A program made the position numbers and the translations under genes. Shown one piece after another: positions 21,029 to 32,329 of a stretch of DNA of 64,000 nt. The stretch comes from Chrysemys picta bellii. Its lineage: Eukaryota; Chordata; Testudines; Emydidae. Position 1 is the first letter of the stretch, and each line of letters begins with the position of its first letter. The stretch spans positions 100,438,434 to 100,502,433 of the forward strand of contig NC_088795.1 in NCBI RefSeq assembly GCF_011386835.1, read 5' to 3'. Under the pieces are notes generated by a model. The model was not told the origin of the DNA and did not search any database. It saw only the letters and a list, made by a program, of their open reading frames with translations.

Positions 21029-22356
21029 AAACAACATCGGCAAACCAAATGTTTTTCACTGCTCAACAAAAGTTTTTCAAACTCTAATTACTTTCTTGTT
21101 TCACCGATTGAATTGTGACAACAATGTGAGCAGTGTGGCAAGGTCTTTGCATTGTTACAGTTAAAGGTTGTATGAACTAAAAAACTTCATCAGAGATCAG
21201 CTCAGTAATGTCTGTAAGTTTTGTCCATGTCCTTTTGATTTGCTTGATTCCTTTAAGTACTAGTCTAGTGATTTCCCTGATCCATAAGGCTGAGTTCTAA
21301 CTGCAATTCCCAAGTACTTAATTCTTTCAGAAGATTCTCCTTTCCATTGTTTTAATTTTCTTCAGACTTTGCACTGTCAAACTGAGGTTCACCACTCTGC
21401 TTTGGAGCAGATTAGGTCCTCCTGCTGTAATTCCTATTTATCTCTTCTGGTGAAGAGAGAAATGGTGCACACACAGTTTTCTGAAAACTGTAAAATATAC
21501 AGAAAAGTTAGCTTAGGATCAGATGTTGGGACAGATGTATGCAGATCATTCTACATCCTGTACAGAACACTATTTTATATATTGACTATTGACTCAGAAG
21601 CAAAGAATGATGAAAAAATGTTTATGGATAGAAAAGAAAAAAACAAACAAAGAAACCATCCAGTCCTTTTGCTTCTGGTGGACCCTGAAAATCCATAAGA
21701 TAGGATGACGTACAAGCACTAAGTTTAGTGTAGAAACCTGGATACTGTATTTCGCTAAAGTACAATTTCTTCTAAGAGTGTACAGTAAACTATGCAGATC
21801 CTACATTTTAGGAACAAAATTCACAAGGCAAAGTAACAAGAAGAAAGTCAAGTCCCTGGCTTTTCTCCATAGCTCACCAGCAGTCTCAAAACTGTGTTTT
21901 TTCAAGCTTTTTCAGCCCCTAACTGATGAGGAAGAGGTGCTGAATATTTTTTTAAAAGTAGTTTTTCTTCCAAAAGTTTGCTTGAGTTAAATACGATACA
22001 ACTTTAACAAAAACAAACAACTGACTGGGAAGAAAACATTTTAAACAGTCTCTCAGTTCATTAGGGGTCACTTTAACTTCCTTGATATATGTGACATTAT
22101 AATCCTACCAGTGCTATAGTCAGCCATAAAATATTCAGGGTAGACAACATTGCAATTCCGAGTGTGGAAAACAAGTGGGGGAAGGCGGGGAACTTTTAAA
22201 AAGTGGAACACCACCAAACCTTTCAGGCCTTCCATGTACATTGTAAAGAAGGGAAAAAAGGTGCCAGCCCAAAGATTTTTCCCCTACAAGTCACCTTTGA
22301 AGTAAAACATTTTTGCTTTATGGGTCAAGGAACCTGGGAGGATCTCTTGCTCCCAG
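21029..22356. other. No gene seen
   Basis: The 109-aa frame at 21369-21698 has no recognisable motif and no compositional sign of coding. No repeat family was identified. Confidence 0.45.
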
Positions 22357-22425
22357 AGTAAATCTGTTGAAACCAACGGAGTTACTCTATATTTATTTTA
22401 GTGTAAATAAAAGCAGAATTTAGTC
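22357..22425. repeat. Palindromic MITE-like fragment
   Basis: 'gagtaaatctgttgaaacc' and 'ggagttactctatatttatt' are followed by 'gtgtaaataaaagcagaatt'. The words match the dispersed palindromic family, with loss of the left end. Confidence 0.5.
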
Positions 22426-22707
22426 TTTTGTTTGATCTCTGTTCCTTCTTTGGATAGTACATAAGAAGCTTTTCTTTACCATGCCAGACACCATCTAGAA
22501 AGGCAGTTTAAATAGGGCCTACAAACACTCCATCATTTGGACTCTTTATACTCCTCATGCCACCCACTTCCTCTTTGTAGTAGACCATACACTGTGGCAC
22601 TCGGTCACCAACTGGGAGGGCCTACAAATGTTCTTCCCGTTTTTAGGTTATGTGCAGTTCATTAAATGCTTTCTCTTTCACTACTGAATTTCATAATTTG
22701 AATTCCT

Positions 22708-22790
22708 GTGGTCAAATCCTCAGTTGGTGCAAACCTCCATTGAAGTCAGTGGAGTTATACTGACATCCCAGCTGGGAATCAAACCAATAA
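22708..22790. repeat. Palindromic MITE-like fragment
   Basis: 'gtcaaatcctcagttggtgc' is followed by 'attgaagtcagtggagttat', the characteristic central word of the dispersed palindromic family. Confidence 0.55.
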
Positions 22791-22912
22791 TCCCTATCTG
22801 TAAAGTGGGGATAGTAGCATTTCCTTACTTCACAAGTGTGTTGTGAGGATAAGTACATTAAAGACTGTAAGGCACTCAGCTGCTACAGTGGTGGGGGTCA
22901 CATAAATACCAT
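22791..22912 (+). mobile_element. MIR-type SINE, 3' half
   Basis: The run 'ccctatctgtaaagtgggga' then 'ttgtgaggataagtacatta' and 'gactgtaaggcactcagc' matches the 3' half of an ancient MIR (CORE-SINE) in word order. The 5' half is displaced by the adjoining palindromic repeat. Confidence 0.65.
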
Positions 22913-23567
22913 AGACAGACATTTTACATCATGCATAATTATTTCTGGGACTCTATACCACCATATAATGAAGCCCAAGACCTTATTAGGATTCCAAAAA
23001 GGATTAGACAATTTTATGTATAATAAGAACATTTAGCTTCATTACACAGGGAAAAATATAGACAGGATATAAACCTCAGGTTCAGGTTCGGGTATAATAG
23101 AGGTTAGAAAGTAACTTCCACCAATAGGCTGGTTATTCTATAACTGGCCATAGTGTGCTTTCTTACATCTTCCTTTTCTGCATCTGGTATTGGCCACTGT
23201 TTGAGAGGGGATGTTGCACTGGTTTGATGGGGTATGGCAAATTCCTTAGTTTAAAATTGATGTGATTTTCTTTGGTGTTGAGCAAAGAGGGTTAGATGAG
23301 GGCTTTGGTTTTGATTAAAATGTGATGCTAATCTTAATGAATAATAGAGCACTGTACTTAAAATACCTATATATAATGTCTTTTTTCTAACAAGAAGTAA
23401 CTCTTGCTATGCAAAGACAGTGAGAAAAGTAAGGCACTACAGAGTGCAATGCAGTGTACTTTGCCCCTAATCTCCAAGTTTGTATGGAGATGAGAAAGAG
23501 CAAGAAAATGTGACAGGCAAATCTCAAAAGGTTTGGCAGCTTGGCTCAGATGCTTATAAATAAGACT

Positions 23568-24065
23568 ATGTTTTAGTCATGGGTATTTTAGTAAAAGTCA
23601 TGGACAGGTCATGGGCAGTAAACAAAAATTCACAGCCCATGATCTGTCCATGACTTGTACTATATGCCTGTGATTAAATCGGGGGGGGGGGGGGGGGAGC
23701 TCAGAGACGCCATGGGTGCTAAGGGGGGCAGGCAGTGGCATGTTGCCGGGACCCCGCTAGTGTGGGGGAAGAGAGGGAGAGAGTGGGCGGTGGCATGTGG
23801 CCTGGGACCCCTGCGGGTGCTGGAGGCAGGGGGTAGGGGGCGGATGTGGGTTGGCAGGTCTGGCAGTCTGCCTACCTGGCTCAGCACCTCCCCAGAAGTG
23901 GCAACATCCGCCTCCCTCGGCTCCTTGGCAGAGCTGTGGCCAGGCAGCTCTGCACATTGTCTCTGCCTGCAGGCTCTGCCCCAGCAGCTCCCATTGGCCA
24001 TGGTTCCAGCACTCAGGGTGGAGGCAGTGTGCAGAGCTGCCTGGTCACAGAGTTTCTGCCAATCT
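23568..24065. repeat. GC-rich nonautonomous DNA element with a G17 tract
   Basis: The left part carries an internal inverted repeat ('agtcatggacaggtcatggg' against 'cccatgatctgtccatgact', about 23597-23655). A run of 17 G lies at 23681-23697. The remainder is GC-rich, with inverted words ('ggcagctctgcacattgtc' against 'gtgcagagctgcctgg'). This is the layout of a GC-rich hAT-type nonautonomous repeat known from turtles. The overlapping ORFs on both strands (149-152 aa) are compositional artefacts. Confidence 0.6.
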
Positions 24066-24184
24066 GATGTGGGGCAAAATTCCTTCCCAACACCAAAGAT
24101 GATGATCAATTAGGCACAGAACTTGTCAGAAAGACCCACCAGCCAGACATATGGGAAAGAACTCTAATGACTCACAGCCCACCC

Positions 24185-25455
24185 TGTGACGGGTTCGGTC
24201 ACAGAGACCGCCTTGGGACTGTCACCTGATGTGCTGAGACTACCTCTGAGCCCATTTTCTCTGCCAGTTTGGGCCTCCAGAACCCTGTCATGTTGAGCCA
24301 GATACACTAATCTGCTACATCACAGACCCAGGGTCTGACCCATGCCCCCAAAGCTGCAGATTTAACTGAAAACGGCTTAGCAAGTACTCTTGTCTCTAGC
24401 ACCCAGACACCCAGCTCCCAATGGGATCCAAACCACAAATAAATCCTTTTTATTCTGTATAAAGCTTATACAGGGCCAGCTCATAAATTGTCCTCCTTCT
24501 ATAACACTGATAGAGAGATACGCACAGAGAGATTTGCTCCCCCAGATACTAATTACTTACTCTGGGTTAATTAATAAGGAAAAGTGATTTTATTAAGTAT
24601 AAAAAGTAGGATTTAAGTGGTTCCAAGTAATGACAGAGAGAACAAAGTAAGTTACCAAGCAAAATAAAACTAAACATGCAAGTCTAAGCCAAATACAGTA
24701 GGAAACTGAATACAGGTAAATCTCACCCTCAGAGATGTTCCAATAAGCTTCTTTCACAGACTAGACTCCTTCCTAGTCTGGGCCCAATCCTTTTCAGACC
24801 AACATTGTGGTTTATGGCCTGGGTCCAGCAATCACTCACACCCCCGTAGTTACAGTCCTTTGTCCCAGTTTCTTTCAGGCACCTCTTTGGGGTGGAGAGG
24901 CCATCTCTTGAGCCAGCTGAAGACCAAATGGAGAGGCTTCCAGGGCCTTTTATATTCTCTTTCTTGTGGGCAGAAACTCCTTTGTTCGTCAGTGCAAAGT
25001 CACAGCAACAAGCTGGAGTTTGTAGCCACCTGGGTAAGTCACATGTACATGAATGATTCAGCTTTTTGCAGGCCGACGCCATTGTTTACATGTTAGTTTG
25101 AACATTCCCAGAAAAGCTCAGATGTGGATTGGCATCTCCCAAAGTCCATTGTCAGTTAAGTGGTTCTTGATTGGGCACTTACTGAGAATAGTCCTTTCTC
25201 AAGAAGCTGACCAAATGCTTCACTGAGGCTACTTAGAATCAAACACATTGAGATACAAGTACATAGCTCATATTCATAACTTCAAATACAAAAATGATAC
25301 ACACATACAGACTGCATAATCATAACCAGCAAATTACAACCTTTCCATAGACACCTTACTTGACCTCCTTTGTACAAGATTTGGTGCAACTATAGGACCT
25401 TGGTTGCAACAATGATCTATATGGTCATAGTTCATGTCAATAACATCATACTCCC
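24185..25455 (-). mobile_element. LTR, probably a solo LTR of an endogenous retrovirus-like element, antisense
   Basis: The block begins at the hairpin 'tgtgacgggttcggtcaca' (24185-24203) and contains 'cctctataacactgatagag'-like sequence, 'gggttaattaataaggaa', 'gattttattaagtataaaaa' and 'caataagcttctttcacaga'. I recognise these as an abundant turtle LTR family, in antisense. The A/T-rich segment near 24540-24600, read in reverse, could hold the TATA and polyadenylation signals. No internal viral coding region adjoins it. The right edge and any TSD are unclear. Confidence 0.6.
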
Positions 25456-25539
25456 CACCTAGTGCCCCATCTCTGGCTGGTGGAAATATTTGCTAATAGC
25501 AGTCCTGGGTGGGCCATATGCCATTGTAGGCAACCTCAT

Positions 25540-25960
25540 CACATCATCACCTCCATAAACTTATCAAGCTCAGTCTTGAAACAAATTAGGTTTTTTTGTC
25601 CCCACTATTCATTCTTCTAATGGTTAGAAACCTTCATCTAATTTCAAGCCTAAATTTGTGAATGGCCAGTATACATCAATTTCTTCTTGTGTCAACATTG
25701 CCTTTAACTTAAAAAAACTCCTCTCTTTCTCCAGTGTTTATCCCTCTGCTGCATGTATAGAGAGCAATCATATCATCCCTCAGCCTTCATTTAGTCAAGC
25801 TAAACAAGTTATGCTCCTTAAGTCTCCTCTCATAAGGCAGGTTCTCCATTCCTCTGATCATCTGAGTTGCCCTTCTCTGTGCCTCTTCCAATTTGAATTC
25901 ATCTTTCTTAAACATGGGAGACCAGAACTGCACATAGTGTTCCAGATAAGGTCTGTATGG
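25540..25960 (-). mobile_element. CR1 LINE 3' fragment, antisense
   Basis: The minus frame at 25975-25787 reads [40 protein letters not shown] and [14 protein letters not shown]. This is the C-terminus of CR1 RT. The 3' portion continues to about 25540 ('ctccataaacttatcaagct'). The copy is 5'-truncated at about 25960, where unrelated sequence begins. Confidence 0.85.
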
Positions 25961-26947
25961 ATGCAGAAGGGACAAGATGCGATATCATCTGCAAAGACTG
26001 TACAATGGTGATACTCTGTAGAGCTCCAGCCACAATGTCTCCCAGTGCTCACACTAGAGCAATGCACTTCTGCACCAACCCAAATAAGATTCTGTGGTTG
26101 TATGTCACAATCTACCCATATCTGCAATACTGTGCTAGAAATTTTGCATGGACAAAGTCTCTCAAAAGATTTCCAACACTTCCTGTTTATGGTTGGATTG
26201 CCGGTACTTTTTGCTGTAGGTTGGCCCAGAAAGACCACAAGAACTTCCTTTCCTGCACTGTTTCATCACTTTGACTTCAGCTGCCAACCAAAATGAAAAG
26301 CAATGGGATAAAAAGTTGCCGAAACTTTTCTCAAATCCCATTCCCTCCCCACCCCCAAAAATGTTGATTTCAACTTTGGTTCAAGTATTGACCAAAGGTT
26401 TGGGTTGGTTTTATTTCTTCTAAATTTGTGCGTGCATACCTACTAAGAAGAGTAATTTGTTGTGTGTCATTCCTCTACCACTTCCTGGATTTATTTGCTT
26501 TCTCTGCTATCGTTCTATTTCTCTGTTGGTACACTGGGGACTTTGTCACAAGTCCAGCATGCTGATGATTTATTATTTAAGCTGCAGGATTTGCTCAGCA
26601 GCTTGTAAAGGTTTATGATTTGTTTCTTTTCATTCAGAATTTGGAATATTTTTCTCATTTGTTCCCTGTTAAAGTCCCTTTCTAAGTCACCTGAAAAACC
26701 CTAGGGATCTCCTGCAGCATTCCGTGATAACATATGTTGCAATTACAGTTGATATTTTAAGGTCAGGTAAGATCAGTCCTAAAAGCTTCACTTAAACTGG
26801 GGTAACTAGGAACAATCAATAATTAACCCCCATTAGCATCTGAGAGGTCCAAATTCCTGCAGATGCAGTAGCTACATTCCCTTTGGTACTTCTGTTTGTC
26901 AACTTCATTTTTAACTTACCTTGACTATGAAGAACTAACAACCGAAC
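25961..26947. other. No gene seen
   Basis: ORFs of 83-126 aa on both strands at 25858-26296 have no family motif. Sequence to the left is CR1; here I see no clear repeat. Confidence 0.4.
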
Positions 26948-27085
26948 TTTGGGTCTGATTCTGCAAACTTTACTTACACTGAGCAGCATTTACACATGCA
27001 ACTGGTCCCATGCAGTGGACAGGACTAATCACACAAGTGAGTGCTGCCAAGTGTAAGCAAGAGTTGCAGAACTGGGCTTTTAGAA
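26948..27085. repeat. Palindromic MITE-like repeat
   Basis: 'gggtctgattctgcaaactt' and 'agagttgcagaactgggc' are inverted ends of a hairpin, with 'tacttacactgagcag' and 'gctgccaagtgtaagcaa' as inner arms. Confidence 0.6.
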
Positions 27086-27168
27086 AGGGCTTCTGGATAA
27101 TTAGCTTTAGTAAGTATGTTGCTTATTCAAACAGTGCCTATTTAATGGCCAAGGAAAGGTTCATATTT

Positions 27169-27181
27169 GTGTGTGTGTGTG
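27169..27181. repeat. (GT)n tract followed by alternating purine-pyrimidine run
   Basis: A short GT run continues into 'gcacgcatgtgcgtgc', giving about 28 bp of strictly alternating purine and pyrimidine. Confidence 0.85.
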
Positions 27182-27185
27182 CACG

Positions 27186-28124
27186 CATGTGCGTGCAAAT
27201 AAGCAAATTGTGCATGTGAAAGACAAAAGACTGGAGGCCAGGAAACCAAAGTGCTTTGGGATCTTCCTTCCTATTCACAGGACAGGTACAAATCCACAAG
27301 CTGCAGTACAAGCTTTCCCACACGGTGCTATCAGTTATCCCCATCTTGAGTTGAAGGAATCACCATCTCTAGGCGTGTTTCAGTTATCATGTGAGTGTCC
27401 TGGGCCTCTCCTGAACAGACAACCAAATGTGCATAAATTATGCGTGCTAGCTTTGTGACATGGATGGATGCCAACTGAGAACTAAGCTGAGCCTTCCAAG
27501 CTCTGTCCTCTCAGGACCTCAAGCAGGACTTTAACTCCAGCCCCCTTGGTGAAAGGTGAGTGCTTTAGCCTCACAGGCACATAGTTCCTAGTCTCTCACA
27601 GTTTTATGTTTTTAGCTTCTTTGTTGTTCTTGTTCTTTTGCCAACAGGTCAGACAGTGCAAACAGTCAAGAAGCAGCTGCCTGATGGAGCTCTGAAGTTC
27701 ACGTCATGCAGGCAAAACTGTAGGAGTAGAGGGGGAGAGATTAGGTGAAACATTAGCCATGTCCTCTTGGCTTCCCTCCAGAGTCTTTCAATTATTTCTT
27801 TATGTGCTTTTGGTGCTATGCTTATTTGGTATTTAAAAGGGACACTCTTAGAGGATTTCACAATGATCTGCCATTTCACAGTTCAAAACAGATGTGAACT
27901 TATCACCAGTGAAAATTTATGTATCCATAATCCCCTTCCTCAGGGTTCACAGCAAAAGTTACTCCAGGCAAATCCATCATGAGGACTCCGTAATACTCTA
28001 AAAATAATACAAGGTATTATGGTTTGAAAGCTGCAGCTTATTTTGGGTACTTTAAGCTGCAAGTGTCAGGTATCAATATCAATTTTTGTAGTAATTGGAC
28101 TATTGTGGCATATATTGAAAGTGA
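27186..28124. other. No gene seen
   Basis: No coding motif is present. A short segment at 27520-27585 ('aagcaggactttaactccag' and 'gtgagtgctttagcctcac') resembles the tRNA-like repeat at 58890-59180. Confidence 0.4.
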
Positions 28125-28205
28125 AAGGCCAAATTCTCTGCTGATTTATGTGACACGCAACCCATTTACTTCAGTGTGTTTGGACAGGGTGTAAATCAGT
28201 GCCCC
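28125..28205. repeat. Palindromic MITE-like fragment
   Basis: 'ggccaaattctctgctgatt' is followed by 'acccatttacttcagtgtg' and 'ggtgtaaatcagtgcccc'. The word order matches the dispersed palindromic family. Confidence 0.5.
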
Positions 28206-28292
28206 TCCCCCCACACTTTCAAGTAACAGAAATGTGTTCATAACAGTTCTCTGAGAGCATAATTTGACCACTAAGGAAAACAGTTAAAAGGT

Positions 28293-28360
28293 TAGGGCCA
28301 GATTCTATACCACCCTACCCAGCTACACTGAAGTCAATGGTGACTTGCTCAGTGTTCAAA
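28293..28360. repeat. Palindromic MITE-like fragment
   Basis: 'ttagggccagattctatacc' is followed by 'ctacactgaagtcaatggtg', the lead-in and centre of the dispersed palindromic family. Confidence 0.55.
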
Positions 28361-28631
28361 AGATAGTGGTTCCTTCCATTCAAGGTGGAGATAAGGGGTG
28401 GGAAAGCCTGCACTGCACTGAAATAAATCCCATCCCCAAAGTGGACAACAGAGTAGGAAGGGAAGGGAGGAAAGGGAAGGAGGGAGCAGAGCCCCCCGAC
28501 CTGCTGGGCATTTTCTGTTCCCTCCTCTCAGCTACCCTCCTGTGAGAATGGAATCAGCTGTTCCCTCTTCCCTACCACAAACGTCCTCTGGGATCCTGGG
28601 AGAAAGTGCTGCCTGCTTCCTGTAGTAGCTC

Positions 28632-28678
28632 TGATTGGCTGCTCATCCTCAGGAGCAAGTACAGGAGGCAGCCAATCA
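28632..28678. repeat. Inverted repeat of CCAAT-type words
   Basis: 'tgattggctgc' (28632-28642) and 'gcagccaatca' (28668-28678) are perfect 11-bp inverted copies, each holding an ATTGG/CCAAT box. The surrounding 28440-28760 is moderately GC-rich. There is no CpG cluster or ORF to support a promoter, so a decayed repeat is equally likely. Confidence 0.4.
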
Positions 28679-28799
28679 AAAGAGGCTTTCACCTGATAGG
28701 GCTGAAATTCCCTAGAGGGCTAGTGCTTTGCTGTTCCCACCAGACTAGCTCCAGCTGAATCCTGTTTGTGAAGAAGTTGCAAGTTTGCAACGGAGCAGT

Positions 28800-30011
28800 G
28801 CTTATGTCTGAAACTCTCTAATAGTTGCTAATTACTATTATGCTGTGTTCAGCATACTATTGTGTTTAAATCACAAAGGCAAAGTAGTAGCAATTTCCTT
28901 TTTATTAGGGTTTCAGATAGAACAGATTGCAAACCACCTTCACAGCAATTTGGCTTGAAGTTATGTTTCTTACGGCCAAATCCTATAGCAGGGTCACAGA
29001 GGATTTCAAAGCCAGAGAAAGGAGTGCAGTTACACTGGGTCCGTGACCCAGAGAAGCCACACAAGGGGACTCTGCTGCTCTCTATGCATGCTGTGGAGCA
29101 GTGCTCTATGGTGGGTCATGCTACACTACGAAACAGGCAGCTTAGGGGGCAGACAATATGCAGGGTGGGGCTATTCTGCAGACCCATGACTATACAGATT
29201 CACATCAGAAGGGGAGGTCAGGGACCACACATGCTGCTTCAGTGGCCATGGAGTAGCTCCATGGGACTATGTGCCAGATGTGGAAGTTCTGTTCCCCCAG
29301 ATCTCCATGAAGCATCTCGCTGAGATGTATGAAGCAAATCGCCTGTGCTTGCAGGAAAGTGCAGCCTTATAACTAGGCACATGATCCAAAATATTCATTT
29401 TTCAATATTTGTATTTTTTCTTTAATTGGTCCACACTGTTTCAGTCCCATCATTATCTGTATTTTTTGGTTGACCTTTTGTGAACACACATCAATAATAG
29501 GGACCCAACAAAAGTAACATTAGAAAGGAGCATATATGTAGAAGGATTCCTGCATTTCTGTCATGTGAGCCTGATATAGGGTCATGTGACAGGAAGCATA
29601 TTGAAATAAATGGAACTCTTTCCATTGACTCTACTGGGCTTTGAATCAACTCCATGCAAGGTCAGATTCAATAAAGGTGGCACAGGCAGGTGTAAGGAGT
29701 GCTACCCCCTTAGAGGACAGGTGGTGTTTTCACCATTGTCATTCCTGGGTTTTCTATTGGGAGGGGGAGGCTGTGGTTGCCAAACGGGCAAGCTTATAGG
29801 AGTTTGGCCAATGACAGATTCTCCAGAGAGCTAGTAATCAGTGAACTCTTTGGCTGCAGAGTCCATACTTGCTTTCCCACCCAGCACTGCCCTCTTTTTG
29901 CATGGTGTTGGCACTTACCAGCCCCCTTCTGTCACTTTCCATCACTGCAACCATTTCTATCAGAGAGGCACTACTACTTGAGATCCCTGCCAAAGTTTAT
30001 GATGATGTGAA
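28800..30011. other. No gene seen
   Basis: A 153-aa plus frame at 28862-29323 has no recognisable motif and no conserved context. No repeat family was recognised. Confidence 0.4.
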
Positions 30012-30105
30012 GTCTGCGAGCCAGGTTCTGATCTCATTTATCTGAGTGTACTTAATGGAGTTACTTTGGATTTTCACTGATGAAAATGAGAGCAGAACCT
30101 GTCCC
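30012..30105. repeat. Palindromic MITE-like repeat
   Basis: The ends 'aggttctgatctcattta' and 'aaatgagagcagaacctg' are inverted copies around 'ttaatggagttactttgg'. Confidence 0.65.
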
Positions 30106-30967
30106 AGTTACTTTGCCTCACTATACATTGTGTTATTTGTTAAGTGGTAACTGTATACTTGGCTTTGTACAAGGCACAGAAGGACACAGTGACTTATGTA
30201 TAACCAAAATTTGTCTCTGTCCAAATGCTACTATCCTGGATATTCACACACACAACTACATTCAGGGTATAAGTGCCTCTTACACTGTTTTTTTTTTTTA
30301 AACAATCTATTAACTCTTGGTTGTATTCCTGACTTGTGTGCAATCAGATTTAAATGTTAATATTTAACAATTATCATTAGGAACAATAGCACCTAGTCAT
30401 TTAAAAATAACCCACCCAAACTGTAAACTGCCTGCCCGTGTATTCCCGTATTCCCATTGTCAATCTGAAACAGATTCAGTAGAGACTGTTGGCGTTGCTA
30501 ACCTTTATCAGTTATTATCACCTGCAGTAACAGATGGCACAGAATTGCTGGAAAATGTGCTTTGGCCAAGCTTTTTTCCAAATCTCTCTCTTTGCAATCT
30601 CCTCATGGGTCATGAGAGCTTGAATCATTGTGTGAAGCAAGAAATGCAAAAATGAAACCTGGGAGGAAGAATGAGGTCTGAATGATTTAATTGCTGCTTT
30701 AATTCCAAAAATACATGAGACCACTAACATTTCCCAAACACAACAGCTTTCTTTTCAGCACAAAGAGGATATATTTTAAGCAGTAATGTTAATGGAATTA
30801 TACGTTGCTACTGGAAAATGGTCTGCTGCAGAGAGATAATTGTTCAGGCAAAGCTGAGGTATTTATTGAAGATAAACACTGCGGCAAAACCAAGATGTTT
30901 ATTTTCCAAGCTGCAGGCTCTAATCCAGTCACAGCATATAATGCCATTAGTAGTATTGCTAATACAC
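30106..30967. other. No gene seen
   Basis: A T-run of about 12 lies at 30288-30299. No coding or repeat signature was recognised. Confidence 0.4.
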
Positions 30968-31045
30968 CAAAGGCCTGAACCTGCTTCCATAGAAGGCAGT
31001 GGCAAACTTTCACTGACTTCAGTGGGAGCAGGACTGGGCCCCAAA
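30968..31045. repeat. Palindromic MITE-like fragment
   Basis: 'aggcctgaacctgcttccat' and 'cactgacttcagtgggagca' then 'ggactgggccc' give inverted ends and the shared 'gacttcagtggga' word. Confidence 0.6.
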
Positions 31046-32029
31046 TGAAAAAAAACCCCTACAATGGGAGTCAGTGCCACAGAACTGTCTTCCCCACTTG
31101 TCGCTGAAGGTTTGATGGGGAATATGAACATACTAATCCTCTGAGCTGATACCAACTCTTCTATAACTCTTATAAGTGGCAGAAATATTGTCTTCGAATC
31201 TGACAGTTCAGAGCTGAAATCTCAGCAAGAATTGATTCCTTGCACAGGTTTCTTGAAGCAGAAATTTATTATAAAAATGTGTTGCCTCATCAACATTATC
31301 TGAAAACATTTTCGTGCTATAAATAAACCACTAGGTGCTACTATTAATCTCTCATAAGTCGATTAACTTTTGAGGTGTAAGGGCTAATTTTCCAGGGGTG
31401 GAGGTATGCCTATGAAAAATGCATGTACACATTCATGCATACTTATGTATTTGACTGTGCAAATAGAGCATAGTTGTGCACATGCATTTAGGGCTGAATC
31501 CTGCTTGGTGCCGAGTGCCCATAAGTCCCATCTGTACCCATTTAGTACCTTGCAGGAATGCTTAGCACCTTACACGATCACAACTTTTTTGCTCACAGGC
31601 CTCAGCCATTAGGGCACTGTGGTGTAACAGGACAGTCAATTACTCAGTGAAACACTCTGGTTCATCTGGATTAAATATTTAAAAGTTGCATTCTGAACAC
31701 AACCAATAAACTGACCTTGCCAACTCTTTTTTGTAACCTCTTTCTCACCTGAGTAGTTCCACTGGTTTGGGTAAGGCTTTGCAGGTGTAGGCCCTTAATT
31801 GTGCTTCTTCAAAGCAGAAACTCAATTTAGCTATGTTTGAAGTGTATTGTACATGAACAAATAAATTGATTTCAGGTTGCCTGAAAAGTGTAAATATACA
31901 TATAACACGTGTACTGCATGATACACTGTACAGCACACAGTATGTTATACAGCAACAAATGGAAGAAGAAAAAAAGCATCTTTTTATTGTGGTCTCTCAA
32001 CTTTGTGCCCAAGATTTTTTTAAAAACGT
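31046..32029. other. No gene seen
   Basis: No coding motif. A repeat-like stretch with 'gcatgtacacattcatgcat' and 'gtgcacatgcatttaggg' (31420-31490) has inverted words but no clear ends. Confidence 0.4.
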
Positions 32030-32222
32030 GTGCTTAAAGTTAGGCCCTTAAAAATCCATATTTAGGCACCAAATATATAGCCTGATTTTTTTAAACGTAC
32101 TAAGCACCCAGAAGCACGGAGTTAAATCACTGAGGATCTTTGGGTGCCCGGCAGCTTTGAAAACTCAGACTGCTTCTTTAGGTGCCTAAGTATGGATGCA
32201 GAAGCCTAACGTTAGGCATCCA
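32030..32222. repeat. Old palindromic repeat with 'ggcacc/ggtgcc' words
   Basis: 'tatttaggcaccaaatat' and 'tttaggtgcctaagtat' are inverted, with 'tagcctgatttttttaaa' and 'agctttgaaaactcag' between them. Similar fragments lie near 37453-37540, 52745-52800 and 63172-63225. Confidence 0.5.
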
Positions 32223-32329
32223 ATTACTCTATCTGTGCGTGTGCATGCGCACACCCACACACAGTCAGTAAACATGTATTAGCCTTCCATACAAATGCGA
32301 TTACACTGCTCTACAGCCAAAATGGTTCT

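Noticed and set aside
23655..24113. Overlapping ORFs of 149-152 aa on both strands
   Set aside because: GC-rich repeat composition keeps all frames open; there is no motif and the block has hAT-type internal inverted words.
28862..29323. 153-aa plus-strand ORF as a candidate host gene
   Set aside because: No recognisable motif, no splice or promoter context, and its length is within chance for 64 kb; kept only as unannotated sequence.
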